From assembly GCA_003150355.1 (NCBI GenBank), contig QAMJ01000013.1:1-64000 (forward strand): a stretch of 64,000 bases of DNA, given 5' to 3'. The notes beneath the pieces are model-generated. The model saw only the letters and a list, made by a program, of their open reading frames with translations. It was not told the DNA's origin and did not search any database. Source of the stretch: Clostridiales bacterium (GTDB lineage Bacteria > Bacillota > Clostridia > Oscillospirales > Oscillospiraceae). Of this stretch, positions 17,652 through 25,050 are shown one piece after another. Positions within the stretch are counted from its first letter, which is position 1; the number at the start of each line of letters is the position of its first letter. Made by a program: the position numbers and the translations under genes.

Positions 17652-18779
17652 ATGATAATCAACAATGCAAAAGTATACCGCAACGGACACTTTGAAAGCG
17701 CATCCATCGAATTTGACAGCCATATACGTTCATTTTCTCCCGGCGAGGGAATGGACGCCTGCGGGGCGTATATCATCCCCGGCCTTATCGACGTGCACAC
17801 TCACGGTGCCATGGGGATAGACGCGAGCGACTGCACCGCCGAGCAGATACATCATCTGGCGCAGTTTTATTCGGACAACGGCGTCACGTCTTTCTGCTTC
17901 ACGACACTGACAGTCCCCGCGGACGAGCTGAGAAGCGCGATGAAGAACATCCGCGCCTATGAGCGCTTCGGCGGCGAGGCCAAATGCACTGGTGTGCATC
18001 TTGAGGGCCCGTTCGTTTCACGCGGCAAGTGCGGCGCGCAGAACCCCGATAACATCCGCAAGCCGGACATTGCGCTCTTTAATGAGCTCAATGAGCTGAG
18101 CGGCGGAATGGTGCGCCTCATAACCGTCGCCCCGGAGGTCGAGGGCGCGCTGGACTTTATCCGCGAGGCGTCGAAGGTCTGCACCGTGTCCCTCGGCCAC
18201 AGCACCGCGGACTACGATCAGGCCATGGCCGGCTTTGAGGCGGGCGCGACGCATGTGACGCATCTCTTCAACGGCATGGAGCCTTTCCACCACAGAAAGC
18301 CCGGCCTTGTCGGCGCGGCGCTCACGGCGGGGGCGAATGTCGAGCTCATCTGTGACGGCGTGCATATCCACCCGGCAATGATAGTGGCGGTACATAAGAT
18401 GTTCGGCGACAGGCTCATCATCGTCAGCGACTCTCTGCGCTGTGCCGGGCTCTGCGACGGGCGCTACAATCTCGGCGGTCTGCCGATGATCGTGCGCGAC
18501 GGCCGCGCAACGCTGCTTGACGGCACGATAGCCGGTTCGTCGAGCAATCTGCTTCAGGAGCTGCGCAATGTCGTGTCCTACGGCGTGCCGCTCGAGGTTG
18601 CTGTCAAGGCCATGACCGAGACGCCCGCAAAGGATATCGGCGTGTTTGACAGCATCGGCTCGCTCGAGACCGGCAAGTGCGCGGACTTCCTCGTGCTCAA
18701 TAAGGATCTCAAGCTGATGGCGACCTTTATAGACGGCAAGCTTGTGAACGGAACGACCGATTTTGAGTCCGTAAAATAA
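17652..18779 (+). CDS. nagA: N-acetylglucosamine-6-phosphate deacetylase
   Basis: The 375-residue amidohydrolase has the metal site DVHTHGAMG (about residue 53), HLEGPF near residue 117, GHSTADY near 183 and THLFNGMEPFHHRKPG near 203, all typical of NagA. It converts GlcNAc-6-phosphate to glucosamine-6-phosphate for amino-sugar catabolism and cell-wall recycling. The start is the ATG at 17652, with TGGAGG 8 bases upstream. NagB is not adjacent. The PrsW gene follows after 26 bases. Confidence 0.93.
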   Translation: MIINNAKVYRNGHFESASIEFDSHIRSFSPGEGMDACGAYIIPGLIDVHTHGAMGIDASDCTAEQIHHLAQFYSDNGVTSFCFTTLTVPADELRSAMKNIRAYERFGGEAKCTGVHLEGPFVSRGKCGAQNPDNIRKPDIALFNELNELSGGMVRLITVAPEVEGALDFIREASKVCTVSLGHSTADYDQAMAGFEAGATHVTHLFNGMEPFHHRKPGLVGAALTAGANVELICDGVHIHPAMIVAVHKMFGDRLIIVSDSLRCAGLCDGRYNLGGLPMIVRDGRATLLDGTIAGSSSNLLQELRNVVSYGVPLEVAVKAMTETPAKDIGVFDSIGSLETGKCADFLVLNKDLKLMATFIDGKLVNGTTDFESVK

Positions 18780-18805
18780 AAAGATACCCGGGGTGACTCG
18801 AACCA

Positions 18806-19537
18806 ATGGCGATATACTATATTGATCCCGTCCTTGCGGCTGCGGCGATAATACCCGCCGTTGTGCTGCTTATAAAGGTCTATCAGGCCGACCGGCTTGA
18901 GAAGGAGCCTGTTTCCCTGATCCTCTCGCTGGTGTTCTTCGGTGTGCTGTCGACGGCGATAGCAATGGTGCTCGAGCAGGTCGGCACCGCGGTGCTGGGT
19001 AACTACCTGCCTGAGGGGAGCGTTGCGTATAATGCCGTGCTGTATTTCGGCATAGTCGCTTTCTCGGAGGAGGGAGCGAAGTATCTCCTGCTCAAGAAAC
19101 GCACATGGCGCGACATTAATTTCAACTGCCAGTTTGACGGCGTGGTCTATGGTGTGTCCGTCTCTCTGGGCTTTGCGCTGTGGGAAAACCTGGGCTATGT
19201 CGCGATGTACGGCTTCGGCACGGCGCTTGTCCGTGCGGTCACGGCTGTGCCGGGGCACGCCTGCTTCGGCGTGTTCATGGGCGCGTGGTACGGCATGGCA
19301 AAGCGCTGGAAGGGCGCGGGCTTTGAGAGCCGCTCCAGGACCTGCCGCACTATGGCGCTGCTGCTGCCCGCGCTTATCCACGGCTGCTATGACTTCATCG
19401 CAACCTATGAAGACGCGGGAGTCAGCGGGATATTCGCGGTGTTCGTGGTGCTGCTGTTCGTCGTATCGCTGATCCTTGTGCGCCGCCTTTCGGCAAACGA
19501 CAGATACATCAACAATAGCGGCAGATTCTTTTTCTGA
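18806..19537 (+). CDS. PrsW-family intramembrane metalloprotease
   Basis: The 243-residue protein has about seven membrane helices and the PrsW motifs: FSEEGAKYL near residue 89, FDGVVYGVSVSLGFALWENL near 111-130 and PGHACFGVFMG near 149, with a late HGCYDF. In Bacillus subtilis PrsW cleaves the anti-sigma factor RsiW in response to antimicrobial peptides. The substrate here is unknown and no anti-sigma gene is adjacent. A GGGGTGA ribosome site precedes the ATG, and a small Nif11-like gene follows after 12 bases. Confidence 0.85.
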   Translation: MAIYYIDPVLAAAAIIPAVVLLIKVYQADRLEKEPVSLILSLVFFGVLSTAIAMVLEQVGTAVLGNYLPEGSVAYNAVLYFGIVAFSEEGAKYLLLKKRTWRDINFNCQFDGVVYGVSVSLGFALWENLGYVAMYGFGTALVRAVTAVPGHACFGVFMGAWYGMAKRWKGAGFESRSRTCRTMALLLPALIHGCYDFIATYEDAGVSGIFAVFVVLLFVVSLILVRRLSANDRYINNSGRFFF

Positions 19538-19549
19538 ACGGAGAAGGCA

Positions 19550-19861
19550 ATGAAAGAAAACGTAGGCAAATTTTTCGAGATATATGCTTCCGACCCCACG
19601 GTGCGCAGCCGCGTGGAGGAAAATGTCGCGGCGTACCCCGGCAGCTATGAGATACGCGAGGCGCTGACAGAGTTTGCTCTGCTGCCGGTCGCGGAGGAGC
19701 TGGGGCTCGGCTTCACGATCCAGGAGCTGCGCGCTTATGAGACGCGGCTCAAGCTTGAGCGCGGTATGGCCAAGGACGGCGAATACGACCGCGGCGAGCA
19801 CAGCTATTGGCTGCTTGAGCGCGGCTGGGAGGAGCCTCGGCCGGAAGAAAAAAGCAAATAA
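19550..19861 (+). CDS. Small Nif11-like helical protein
   Basis: The 103-residue, mostly helical and acidic protein has a pattern recalling the Nif11 domain: an N-terminal helix FFEIYASDPTVRSRVEEN, a linker, then LPVAEELGLGFTIQELRAYE, where the 'elG-GFT-eEL' pattern is the hallmark of the family. Nif11 domains occur as leader regions of ribosomal peptide natural products, but here no cleavage motif (Gly-Gly) or core peptide is obvious and no modification enzyme is near. It sits 12 bases after the PrsW gene and is probably co-transcribed. Assignment is tentative. Confidence 0.55.
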   Translation: MKENVGKFFEIYASDPTVRSRVEENVAAYPGSYEIREALTEFALLPVAEELGLGFTIQELRAYETRLKLERGMAKDGEYDRGEHSYWLLERGWEEPRPEEKSK

Positions 19862-19870
19862 GCGGTAAAA

Positions 19871-19908
19871 TATCCGGCAGTCATCCGCTATAAGATGACT
19901 GCCGGATA
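19871..19908. terminator. Bidirectional terminator hairpin
   Basis: A 14-base perfect stem (TATCCGGCAGTCAT with ATGACTGCCGGATA) lies between convergent genes. Confidence 0.85.
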
Positions 19909-19928
19909 CTTATATTTCGTTATTCAAT

Positions 19929-21833
19929 TCAGACCGTCGCGGTTTCCTTTTCCTCACCGGTGGGGATCTCGTCGTACATTTTATCCGCCGGTTCCTGTAT
20001 CAGCGACAGCACGCATTCCCGGACCTCCGGGGCCTCGGCATATATGACGCCGCGGAGCTTTTCAAGCTTCTCGTCTATCTCCTCGGGAGTGTACATCATC
20101 TGGTGGCCAATGTAGATAAGGTGGTTGTCCGTCTTCTGAAGCCCCTCGGACTTGAGCAGCAGCTCCTCATAGAGCTTCTCGCCGGGACGCAGCCCGGTGT
20201 AGACTATCTTGATATCCACATCCGGTTCAAAGCCGCTGAGGCGGATCATCTTGCGCGCCATGTCGTCAATGCGCACGGGCTGCCCCATGTCGAGCACGAA
20301 CACCTCGCCGCCCTTGGCGTAAGCCCCGGCCTGCAGGATGAGCGAAACAGCCTCCGGGATCGTCATAAAGAAGCGCGTCACGCGCTTGTCGGTAACCGTC
20401 ACCGGGCCGCCCTCGGCGATTTGCTTCTTGAACAGCGGGATAACGCTGCCGTTGCTGCCAAGGACATTGCCGAAGCGGACGGCGATGTAATTTGTGCCGC
20501 TGTGACCGTTCATCGACTGCACGACCATCTCGCACAGACGCTTTGACGCGCCCATGACGTTCGTGGGGTTGACGGCCTTATCGCTGGATATCAGGATAAA
20601 CAGGGAAGTGCCGAAGTCGCCCGCCGCTTTCGCAGTGTTGTAGGTGCCGAAAACGTTGTTCTTTATAGCCTCGGCAGGGCTGTCCTCCATGAGCGGGACA
20701 TGCTTGTGCGCCGCGGCGTGGCACACGACCGCCGGGCGGTACCTGTCGAACACGTAGCGCACGCGCTGCTCGTCCCTGACCGAGCCTATCAGCACCACAA
20801 GGTCAAGCTCCGGGTACCTGCGCCTGAGCTCCATCTGGATATCATAGGCGTTGTTTTCGTATATGTCGAAGATCACGAGCCTGCCGGGCTTGAGCGCCGC
20901 AATCTGACGGCAGAGCTCGCTGCCTATCGAACCGCCGCCGCCGGTGACGAGCACTGTCTTGCCGCGCACCTTATCGGCCATAGCGCTGTTGTCGGTACAC
21001 ACCTGCGTGCGGCCAAGCAGATCGTCAATGCTGACGTTCTTGACCTGCTGGAGCGTGACTTCGCCGTTAGCGAGCTGGCTGAGCGTCGGCAGAGTCTTGA
21101 GCGCGACGCCTGGGATGCTGCATTTTTCGAGAATTTCGTTCCTGACGGATATCGGAGCCGAGGGGATGCAGAAGATGATCTCCTCAACGCCGTATTTCTT
21201 GACGGCGTCGGCGATCATATCGCGCCCGCCGACGACCTTGACGCCCCTTATGCGTGAGCCCTGCTTGCTGGGATCGTCGTCTATAAGGCACACGGCGGTG
21301 TTGCGCGAGGCGGGGTTGTCGTCAAACTCGCGTATCGCCATGGCGCCCGCTGTACCCGCACCGATGACGAGGGTGCGCTTCTTGGCGACAGGGTGCTCAT
21401 GCAGGTGCCTGCCCTGACTTACCCTGCGGTATATGTAGCGCGAGAGCGACAGCAGCACGAAGAGCAGCAGCGTGCAGATAAACGGGAAGCTGCGCGGCAG
21501 GGAGCGGCGCATGACCAGCGCTGAGGTGTAATACAGCGCGGAGGCGCAGACCGAGGCAAAGCCGAGGTAGAACACCTCGCGCTCGCCGGCGTACTCCCAG
21601 CGGCTGCTGTAGAGCCGGAACGCGCTGAACACCAGCACCGACATGATAGATCCGGGGATGCAGCAGTATCTCAGCGCCTCGAAGAAACCGAGCGCCGAGA
21701 TGAGCGGGAAGTCGAACTCGACCCTCAGCACCACCGTTGCGAATGCCGCTATATTTATAATAAGTATATCCGTTATTATCAGCGCCGCCGTGCTGGACAA
21801 ATGGCCGCGGCGGAGCTTTCCGCTTTCGTTCAT
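19929..21833 (-). CDS. Membrane-bound nucleotide-sugar 4,6-dehydratase/epimerase (WbpM/CapD family)
   Basis: The 634-residue protein has four to five N-terminal membrane helices (residues 1-130), a CoA-binding-like Rossmann domain (LVIGAGTAGAMAIREF), and a C-terminal short-chain dehydratase domain with VLVTGGGGSIGSELCRQI near residue 290 and the family's ISSDKAVNPTNVMGASKR (SxxK-type active site). Relatives (WbpM, PglF, CapD) convert UDP-GlcNAc to the 4-keto-6-deoxy sugar that begins synthesis of unusual surface sugars. The ATG at 21833 has GGAGGG just upstream. An ATG at 21881 has none. No glycan cluster adjoins it, so it acts as a stand-alone gene. Confidence 0.9.
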   Translation of the reverse strand: MNESGKLRRGHLSSTAALIITDILIINIAAFATVVLRVEFDFPLISALGFFEALRYCCIPGSIMSVLVFSAFRLYSSRWEYAGEREVFYLGFASVCASALYYTSALVMRRSLPRSFPFICTLLLFVLLSLSRYIYRRVSQGRHLHEHPVAKKRTLVIGAGTAGAMAIREFDDNPASRNTAVCLIDDDPSKQGSRIRGVKVVGGRDMIADAVKKYGVEEIIFCIPSAPISVRNEILEKCSIPGVALKTLPTLSQLANGEVTLQQVKNVSIDDLLGRTQVCTDNSAMADKVRGKTVLVTGGGGSIGSELCRQIAALKPGRLVIFDIYENNAYDIQMELRRRYPELDLVVLIGSVRDEQRVRYVFDRYRPAVVCHAAAHKHVPLMEDSPAEAIKNNVFGTYNTAKAAGDFGTSLFILISSDKAVNPTNVMGASKRLCEMVVQSMNGHSGTNYIAVRFGNVLGSNGSVIPLFKKQIAEGGPVTVTDKRVTRFFMTIPEAVSLILQAGAYAKGGEVFVLDMGQPVRIDDMARKMIRLSGFEPDVDIKIVYTGLRPGEKLYEELLLKSEGLQKTDNHLIYIGHQMMYTPEEIDEKLEKLRGVIYAEAPEVRECVLSLIQEPADKMYDEIPTGEEKETATV

Positions 21834-21903
21834 GTTCCCTCCGTCCGGAAGCATGCACACCATGCCGCCGGTCACGGGCAATACCCGTGCATATAATCAA
21901 GTA

Positions 21904-21932
21904 ATTATACCAAACGCGCCGTACCTTTGCAA
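21904..21932 (-). promoter_or_regulatory. Promoter for the WbpM/CapD-type gene
   Basis: On the minus strand TTGCAA and a perfect TATAAT are 17 bases apart, about 70 bases before the start codon. Confidence 0.7.
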
Positions 21933-22018
21933 GATTATTGTTAACGGCGGATAATACCGGCGAAAAACAGATAAAAAATAGCAATTTGGGTATTGCTTTT
22001 TCTCGGGCTTTGTGCTAA

Positions 22019-22024
22019 TATAAT
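22019..22024 (+). promoter_or_regulatory. Probable -10 box of the tRNA-Pro gene
   Basis: A perfect TATAAT lies 28 bases before the tRNA. The best -35 is TTGCTT at 21994-21999 with a 19-base spacer. Confidence 0.5.
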
Positions 22025-22052
22025 CGAGCGTTGAAAATCAATGCAGATATTT

Positions 22053-22128
22053 CCGGGTGTAGCGCAGATGGTAGCGCGCTTGAATGGGGTTCAAGAGGCC
22101 GCTGGTTCAACTCCAGTCACTCGGACCA
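22053..22128 (+). tRNA. tRNA-Pro, anticodon GGG
   Basis: A full 76-base cloverleaf with encoded CCA. The acceptor arms CCGGGTG and CACTCGG pair over seven bases. The D stem is GCGC/GCGC, and the anticodon stem is CTTGA/TCAAG around the loop ATGGGGT, so the anticodon GGG reads CCC and CCU. The T arm holds GGTTCAACTCC. Overall it resembles bacterial proline tRNAs. A terminator begins directly after the CCA end. Confidence 0.93.
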
Positions 22129-22129
22129 C

Positions 22130-22167
22130 GTCGTCGCAAGCTTTGTATCGCTTGCGACGACTTTTTA
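22130..22167 (+). terminator. Terminator of the tRNA-Pro transcript
   Basis: The 11-base arms GTCGTCGCAAG and CTTGCGACGAC pair perfectly and are followed by TTTTT. Confidence 0.88.
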
Positions 22168-22215
22168 TGCTTTGCATCAAAAGTCATCTCGCGCTCACTC
22201 CGCTGCTCCTCCTTT

Positions 22216-22257
22216 CCGAATCAAACCCGCCTGCGGCTGGGCTTTGATTCGGTTTTT
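22216..22257 (+). terminator. Second terminator-like hairpin after tRNA-Pro
   Basis: The arms CCGAATCAAA and TTTGATTCGG pair perfectly and are followed by TTTTT. No gene is visible between it and the tRNA terminator. Confidence 0.65.
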
Positions 22258-22288
22258 GTTCGGCCTCAAAATTGGCTGGCTCTGTCAA

Positions 22289-22322
22289 AACGCTGTGGGC
22301 AGTTTGCCCGCAGCGTTTTTTC
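22289..22322 (+). terminator. Third terminator-like hairpin
   Basis: The arms AACGCTGTGGGC and GCCCGCAGCGTT (one G-T pair) are followed by a T run. Together with the two before it, it makes three terminators within 200 bases and separates the tRNA from the DUF4430 gene. Confidence 0.65.
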
Positions 22323-22327
22323 GTCAA

Positions 22328-22356
22328 TTGACGCGGGGTGGATTCTGTGCTATGCT
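22328..22356 (+). promoter_or_regulatory. Promoter for the DUF4430/ECF pair
   Basis: TTGACG and TATGCT are separated by 17 bases, 33 bases before the start codon of the DUF4430 gene. Confidence 0.6.
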
Positions 22357-22389
22357 GTCGCTGGATCGTAAAAAAGGAGACGGAAGCTT

Positions 22390-22788
22390 ATGTTTAAGAA
22401 TAACAAAAAAGGCATTATCGCGCTTGCGCTGGTACTGGTGCTCGCGGTCGCCGCGCTCTTCGTGTGGCAGGCGGCAAAGCCCGAGACCCATCAGGGCAGC
22501 AAGGAGATCGTCGTGAACATCGACCACCTTAATGGGGACGATGCGAGCTATACCATATATACAGACGCCGAATATCTCCGTGCGGCGCTCGAGCAGGAGA
22601 ACCTGATCGAGGGCACGGAGAGCCAGTACGGGCTCTATGTGACTTCCGTCGACGGCGAAGCCGCGGATGAGAGCAAGCAGGAATGGTGGGGCTACAGCGT
22701 GAACGGCACGTTTGCCGAGCTCGGTGTGGACAGCCAGCCCGTTGCCGACGGCGATGTCTATGATTTTGTCCTGAATGTCGGCTGGTAA
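22390..22788 (+). CDS. DUF4430 (transcobalamin-like) exported protein
   Basis: The 132-residue protein has an N-terminal signal-anchor (residues 8-28, IIALALVLVLAVAALFVW) and a DUF4430 domain (residues 40-132) with the typical WWGYSVNGTFAELGVDSQPV and a final DVYDFVLNVGW. DUF4430 resembles the C-terminal domain of transcobalamin and often accompanies ECF-type uptake components. No lipobox Cys is present, so it is probably membrane-anchored rather than lipidated. The gene overlaps the next by 14 bases, so a joint role in uptake of a vitamin or cobalamin-like ligand is inferred. Confidence 0.8.
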   Translation: MFKNNKKGIIALALVLVLAVAALFVWQAAKPETHQGSKEIVVNIDHLNGDDASYTIYTDAEYLRAALEQENLIEGTESQYGLYVTSVDGEAADESKQEWWGYSVNGTFAELGVDSQPVADGDVYDFVLNVGW

Positions 22789-23284
22789 GCTCACGATCCG
22801 CGAGGTCGCGGAGCTGTCGCTGTTCTGCGCGCTGATGGTTGCGGGCAAGGAGTGCCTGCGCGTCATCCCGAATGTGCATCCCGTCACGCTTCTGCTGCTT
22901 CTGGCGACTATAATCTATGGAGTGAAGGCGCTCTATCCCGCTTTCGGCTTTGCGCTCCTGGAGATCGCGCTGTACGGCGCCGGGATATGGAACCTGATGT
23001 ATCTCTATGTCTGGCCGATCGCCGTGCTCATCGCGCTCCCGTTCCGCAGCAGCCGCAGCCGCGCACTCTGGGCGGCGATTGCCGGGGCGCACGGCCTGTT
23101 CTTCGGCGCGATGTGCGCCGTGCCGTATCTGTTTATCGGCGGCTGGCAGATGGCGCTGTCGTGGTGGATATCCGGCATACCCTACGACGTGATACACTGC
23201 GTGTCAAACACCGTCCTTACCTTTGTGCTGCTCCCGCCGCTGCGCGATCTGCTTGAGCGCAGACATAATATGAAGAATGACTGA
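22775..23284 (+). CDS. ECF transporter S component-like membrane protein
   Basis: The 169-residue protein has about five or six membrane helices and the small size of substrate-binding S components of energy-coupling-factor transporters. It opens with a short basic segment (REVAELSLFCALMVAGKE) and ends with a basic tail. The ATG at 22775 lies inside the end of the DUF4430 gene, so the two are translationally coupled. The ATPases and T component are not in the window and would be shared. The ligand cannot be read. Cobalamin is a guess from the DUF4430 partner. Confidence 0.75.
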   Translation: MSAGKLTIREVAELSLFCALMVAGKECLRVIPNVHPVTLLLLLATIIYGVKALYPAFGFALLEIALYGAGIWNLMYLYVWPIAVLIALPFRSSRSRALWAAIAGAHGLFFGAMCAVPYLFIGGWQMALSWWISGIPYDVIHCVSNTVLTFVLLPPLRDLLERRHNMKND

Positions 23285-23290
23285 ATACCG

Positions 23291-23327
23291 GGCGCGGCTC
23301 TCCGCATAGGAGAACCGCGCCTGGTTC
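23291..23327 (+). terminator. Terminator-like hairpin after the ECF gene
   Basis: A GC-rich imperfect stem (GGCGCGGCTCTCC with GGAGAACCGCGCC) is followed by a weak T stretch. Confidence 0.6.
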
Positions 23328-23408
23328 TTTATAACGATAGACGTCTTGTTAATATGTTGAAAAATTTCAGGATGAATTTGTTAAAAAGGCAGAAAGAAAA
23401 AGCACATG

Positions 23409-23437
23409 TTGACAAAAAGCTGTTAAGTTCATATAAT
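23409..23437 (+). promoter_or_regulatory. Consensus promoter for tct operon 1
   Basis: A perfect TTGACA and a perfect TATAAT are separated by 17 bases, 55 bases before tctC1. This predicts strong, largely constitutive transcription unless a regulator intervenes. Confidence 0.88.
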
Positions 23438-23492
23438 ATTCATACATTTTGGGGACGGTGCGAGCCGTTTCCACAATAAATAGGAGGATAAA

Positions 23493-24503
23493 ATGAAAAA
23501 AGTATTTGCACTGATCCTTGCTCTCTGCATGGTATTTGCACTCTGCGCCTGCGGCCAGACCGCCGCTCCCGCAGCGACCGAGGCTCCCGCAGCTGACACT
23601 GCTGCCGATGCCGCTCCCGCTGAGGACACCGGCTGGGCTCCCGACGGCCCCGTTACCATGATCGTTGCCTACAAGGCCGGCAACGGCACCGATGTTACTG
23701 CCCGTGTTCTTGCTCAGTACGCTGAGAAGTACATCGGCCAGACCATCGTTATCGAGAACGTTGACGGCGGTTCCGGCTCCCTTGGCTGGTCCCAGCTCGC
23801 CGCTGCTGATCCCGACGGCATGACCATCGGCTTCATGAACCTGCCCAACTTCAACTCTTCCATCGTTAAGGGCCTCGGCACTTACACCACTGCCGACTTC
23901 AAGGCTATCTGCAACCACGTCACCGAGACTTCTCTGGTTCTCGTCCGCGCTGACGACGACCGTTTCGCCACCATTGATGACCTCGTCGCTTACGCCAAGG
24001 AGAACACCACTGTTGCTTCCACTAACGGCGCACAGGCTTCCAACCACATCGGCGCACAGGCTTTCGCCAACTCCGCTGACTTCAAGTACACCGATCTTCC
24101 CCAGGGCAACACCGCTGACGAGTTGCTGAGCCTTCTCGGCGGCGAGGCTGACTGGTGCGTTGCAAAGGTCGCCGACATTGCCGGCCGTACCGATGTTAAG
24201 CCTCTCGCAGCTTTCTCCACCGAGCGCGTTCCCGAGTTCCCCGATGTCCCGACTCTTGGCGAGTGCGGCTACTATGACAAGTGGCTCGGCTCCTCCCGCT
24301 GCATCGTTGCTCCCGCTGGCGTGAGCGATGAAGTCATCGCCTTCTACGAGGCCGCATTCAAGGCCACCATGGAAGATGCAGATTACCTCGCAGCCGCTTC
24401 CGAGTTCGCAACCGATTATAAGGATGCCGCCACTACCGCCGCTCTGATCGAGGAGCAGCAGGCATTCACCGAAGGCCTTGCTACCGGCTTCTGGTACGAA
24501 TAA
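23493..24503 (+). CDS. tctC: Tripartite tricarboxylate transporter substrate-binding lipoprotein, copy 1
   Basis: The 336-residue TctC/Bug-family protein has a lipoprotein signal (MKKVFALILALCMVF with lipobox LCAC near residue 19), an Ala/Pro-rich linker to about residue 45, then the binding domain opening DGPVTMIVAYKAGNGTDVTA and with NVDGGSGSLGWSQLA. Bug proteins bind carboxylates in the extracellular space and hand them to TctAB. It is very similar to copies 2 and 3 but has two extra linker residues (ATEAP) and scattered substitutions. Its codons end in T more often than in the other copies. Strong promoter and GGAGG ribosome site upstream. A palindromic hairpin lies between it and tctB1. 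Confidence 0.93.
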   Translation: MKKVFALILALCMVFALCACGQTAAPAATEAPAADTAADAAPAEDTGWAPDGPVTMIVAYKAGNGTDVTARVLAQYAEKYIGQTIVIENVDGGSGSLGWSQLAAADPDGMTIGFMNLPNFNSSIVKGLGTYTTADFKAICNHVTETSLVLVRADDDRFATIDDLVAYAKENTTVASTNGAQASNHIGAQAFANSADFKYTDLPQGNTADELLSLLGGEADWCVAKVADIAGRTDVKPLAAFSTERVPEFPDVPTLGECGYYDKWLGSSRCIVAPAGVSDEVIAFYEAAFKATMEDADYLAAASEFATDYKDAATTAALIEEQQAFTEGLATGFWYE

Positions 24504-24538
24504 TCAGATACGTTATATTAACCTGTTAATTGATCCTG

Positions 24539-24569
24539 AACGGGGCAGGCATGCCTGCCCCGTTTTTCT
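24539..24569 (+). terminator. Palindromic hairpin between tctC1 and tctB1 (partial terminator)
   Basis: A perfect 26-base palindrome (half AACGGGGCAGGCA) is followed by TTTCTT. Such a hairpin inside an operon can stop part of the transcripts or protect the 3' end, giving more binding protein than membrane subunits. Confidence 0.75.
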
Positions 24570-24586
24570 TTAAGGAGGAGTACCCC

Positions 24587-25036
24587 TTGAAAATGAAGAA
24601 AACGGACATAGGCGTCGTCGGCTTCATGTATGCCGTCTGCGCGTTCTTCTATGTCTATAGCTACCAGCTCACCGCCGAGAGCAAGAAGTACCCCATGTTC
24701 ACCATCATCCTGCTCTTCGGTCTGACTACGCTCTATCTCGTTCAGATGATAATCGCAGCGCGGAAGTTCGGCGTCGAGAGCGGTGTCAATGAGGTGTTCG
24801 AAGGCTTCAAGCCCGCGCAGTTTTTTGTCTCCCTCGCACTTACCATCGTCTATTTCCTCATGATGAAGTATCTCGGTTTCTTTACCGCTACAGTGATCTT
24901 CATGTTCGCGTCCCTGCTCTATCTGAAAGTTCCGGTGCTGGCCTCCGTTATATCGGTCGTGTCAGTCAACCTGCTTATATATCTGGCGTTTGTTCAGTTC
25001 CTCGGCGTTCGTCTGCCCAAGGGACTGCTGTTCTAA
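24587..25036 (+). CDS. tctB: TctB-like small membrane subunit, copy 1
   Basis: The 149-residue protein has four membrane helices and matches the size and position of TctB, the small subunit of the tripartite tricarboxylate transporter. I chose the TTG at 24587 because GGAGGAG ends six bases before it. The ATG at 24593 would be 12 bases away. The gene sits between tctC1 and tctA1, 14 bases before the latter. It differs from copies 2/3 at many positions (for example FEGFKPAQFF against FAGFLPAQFI). Confidence 0.88.
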   Translation: MKMKKTDIGVVGFMYAVCAFFYVYSYQLTAESKKYPMFTIILLFGLTTLYLVQMIIAARKFGVESGVNEVFEGFKPAQFFVSLALTIVYFLMMKYLGFFTATVIFMFASLLYLKVPVLASVISVVSVNLLIYLAFVQFLGVRLPKGLLF

Positions 25037-25050
25037 GGGAGGGATAGACT

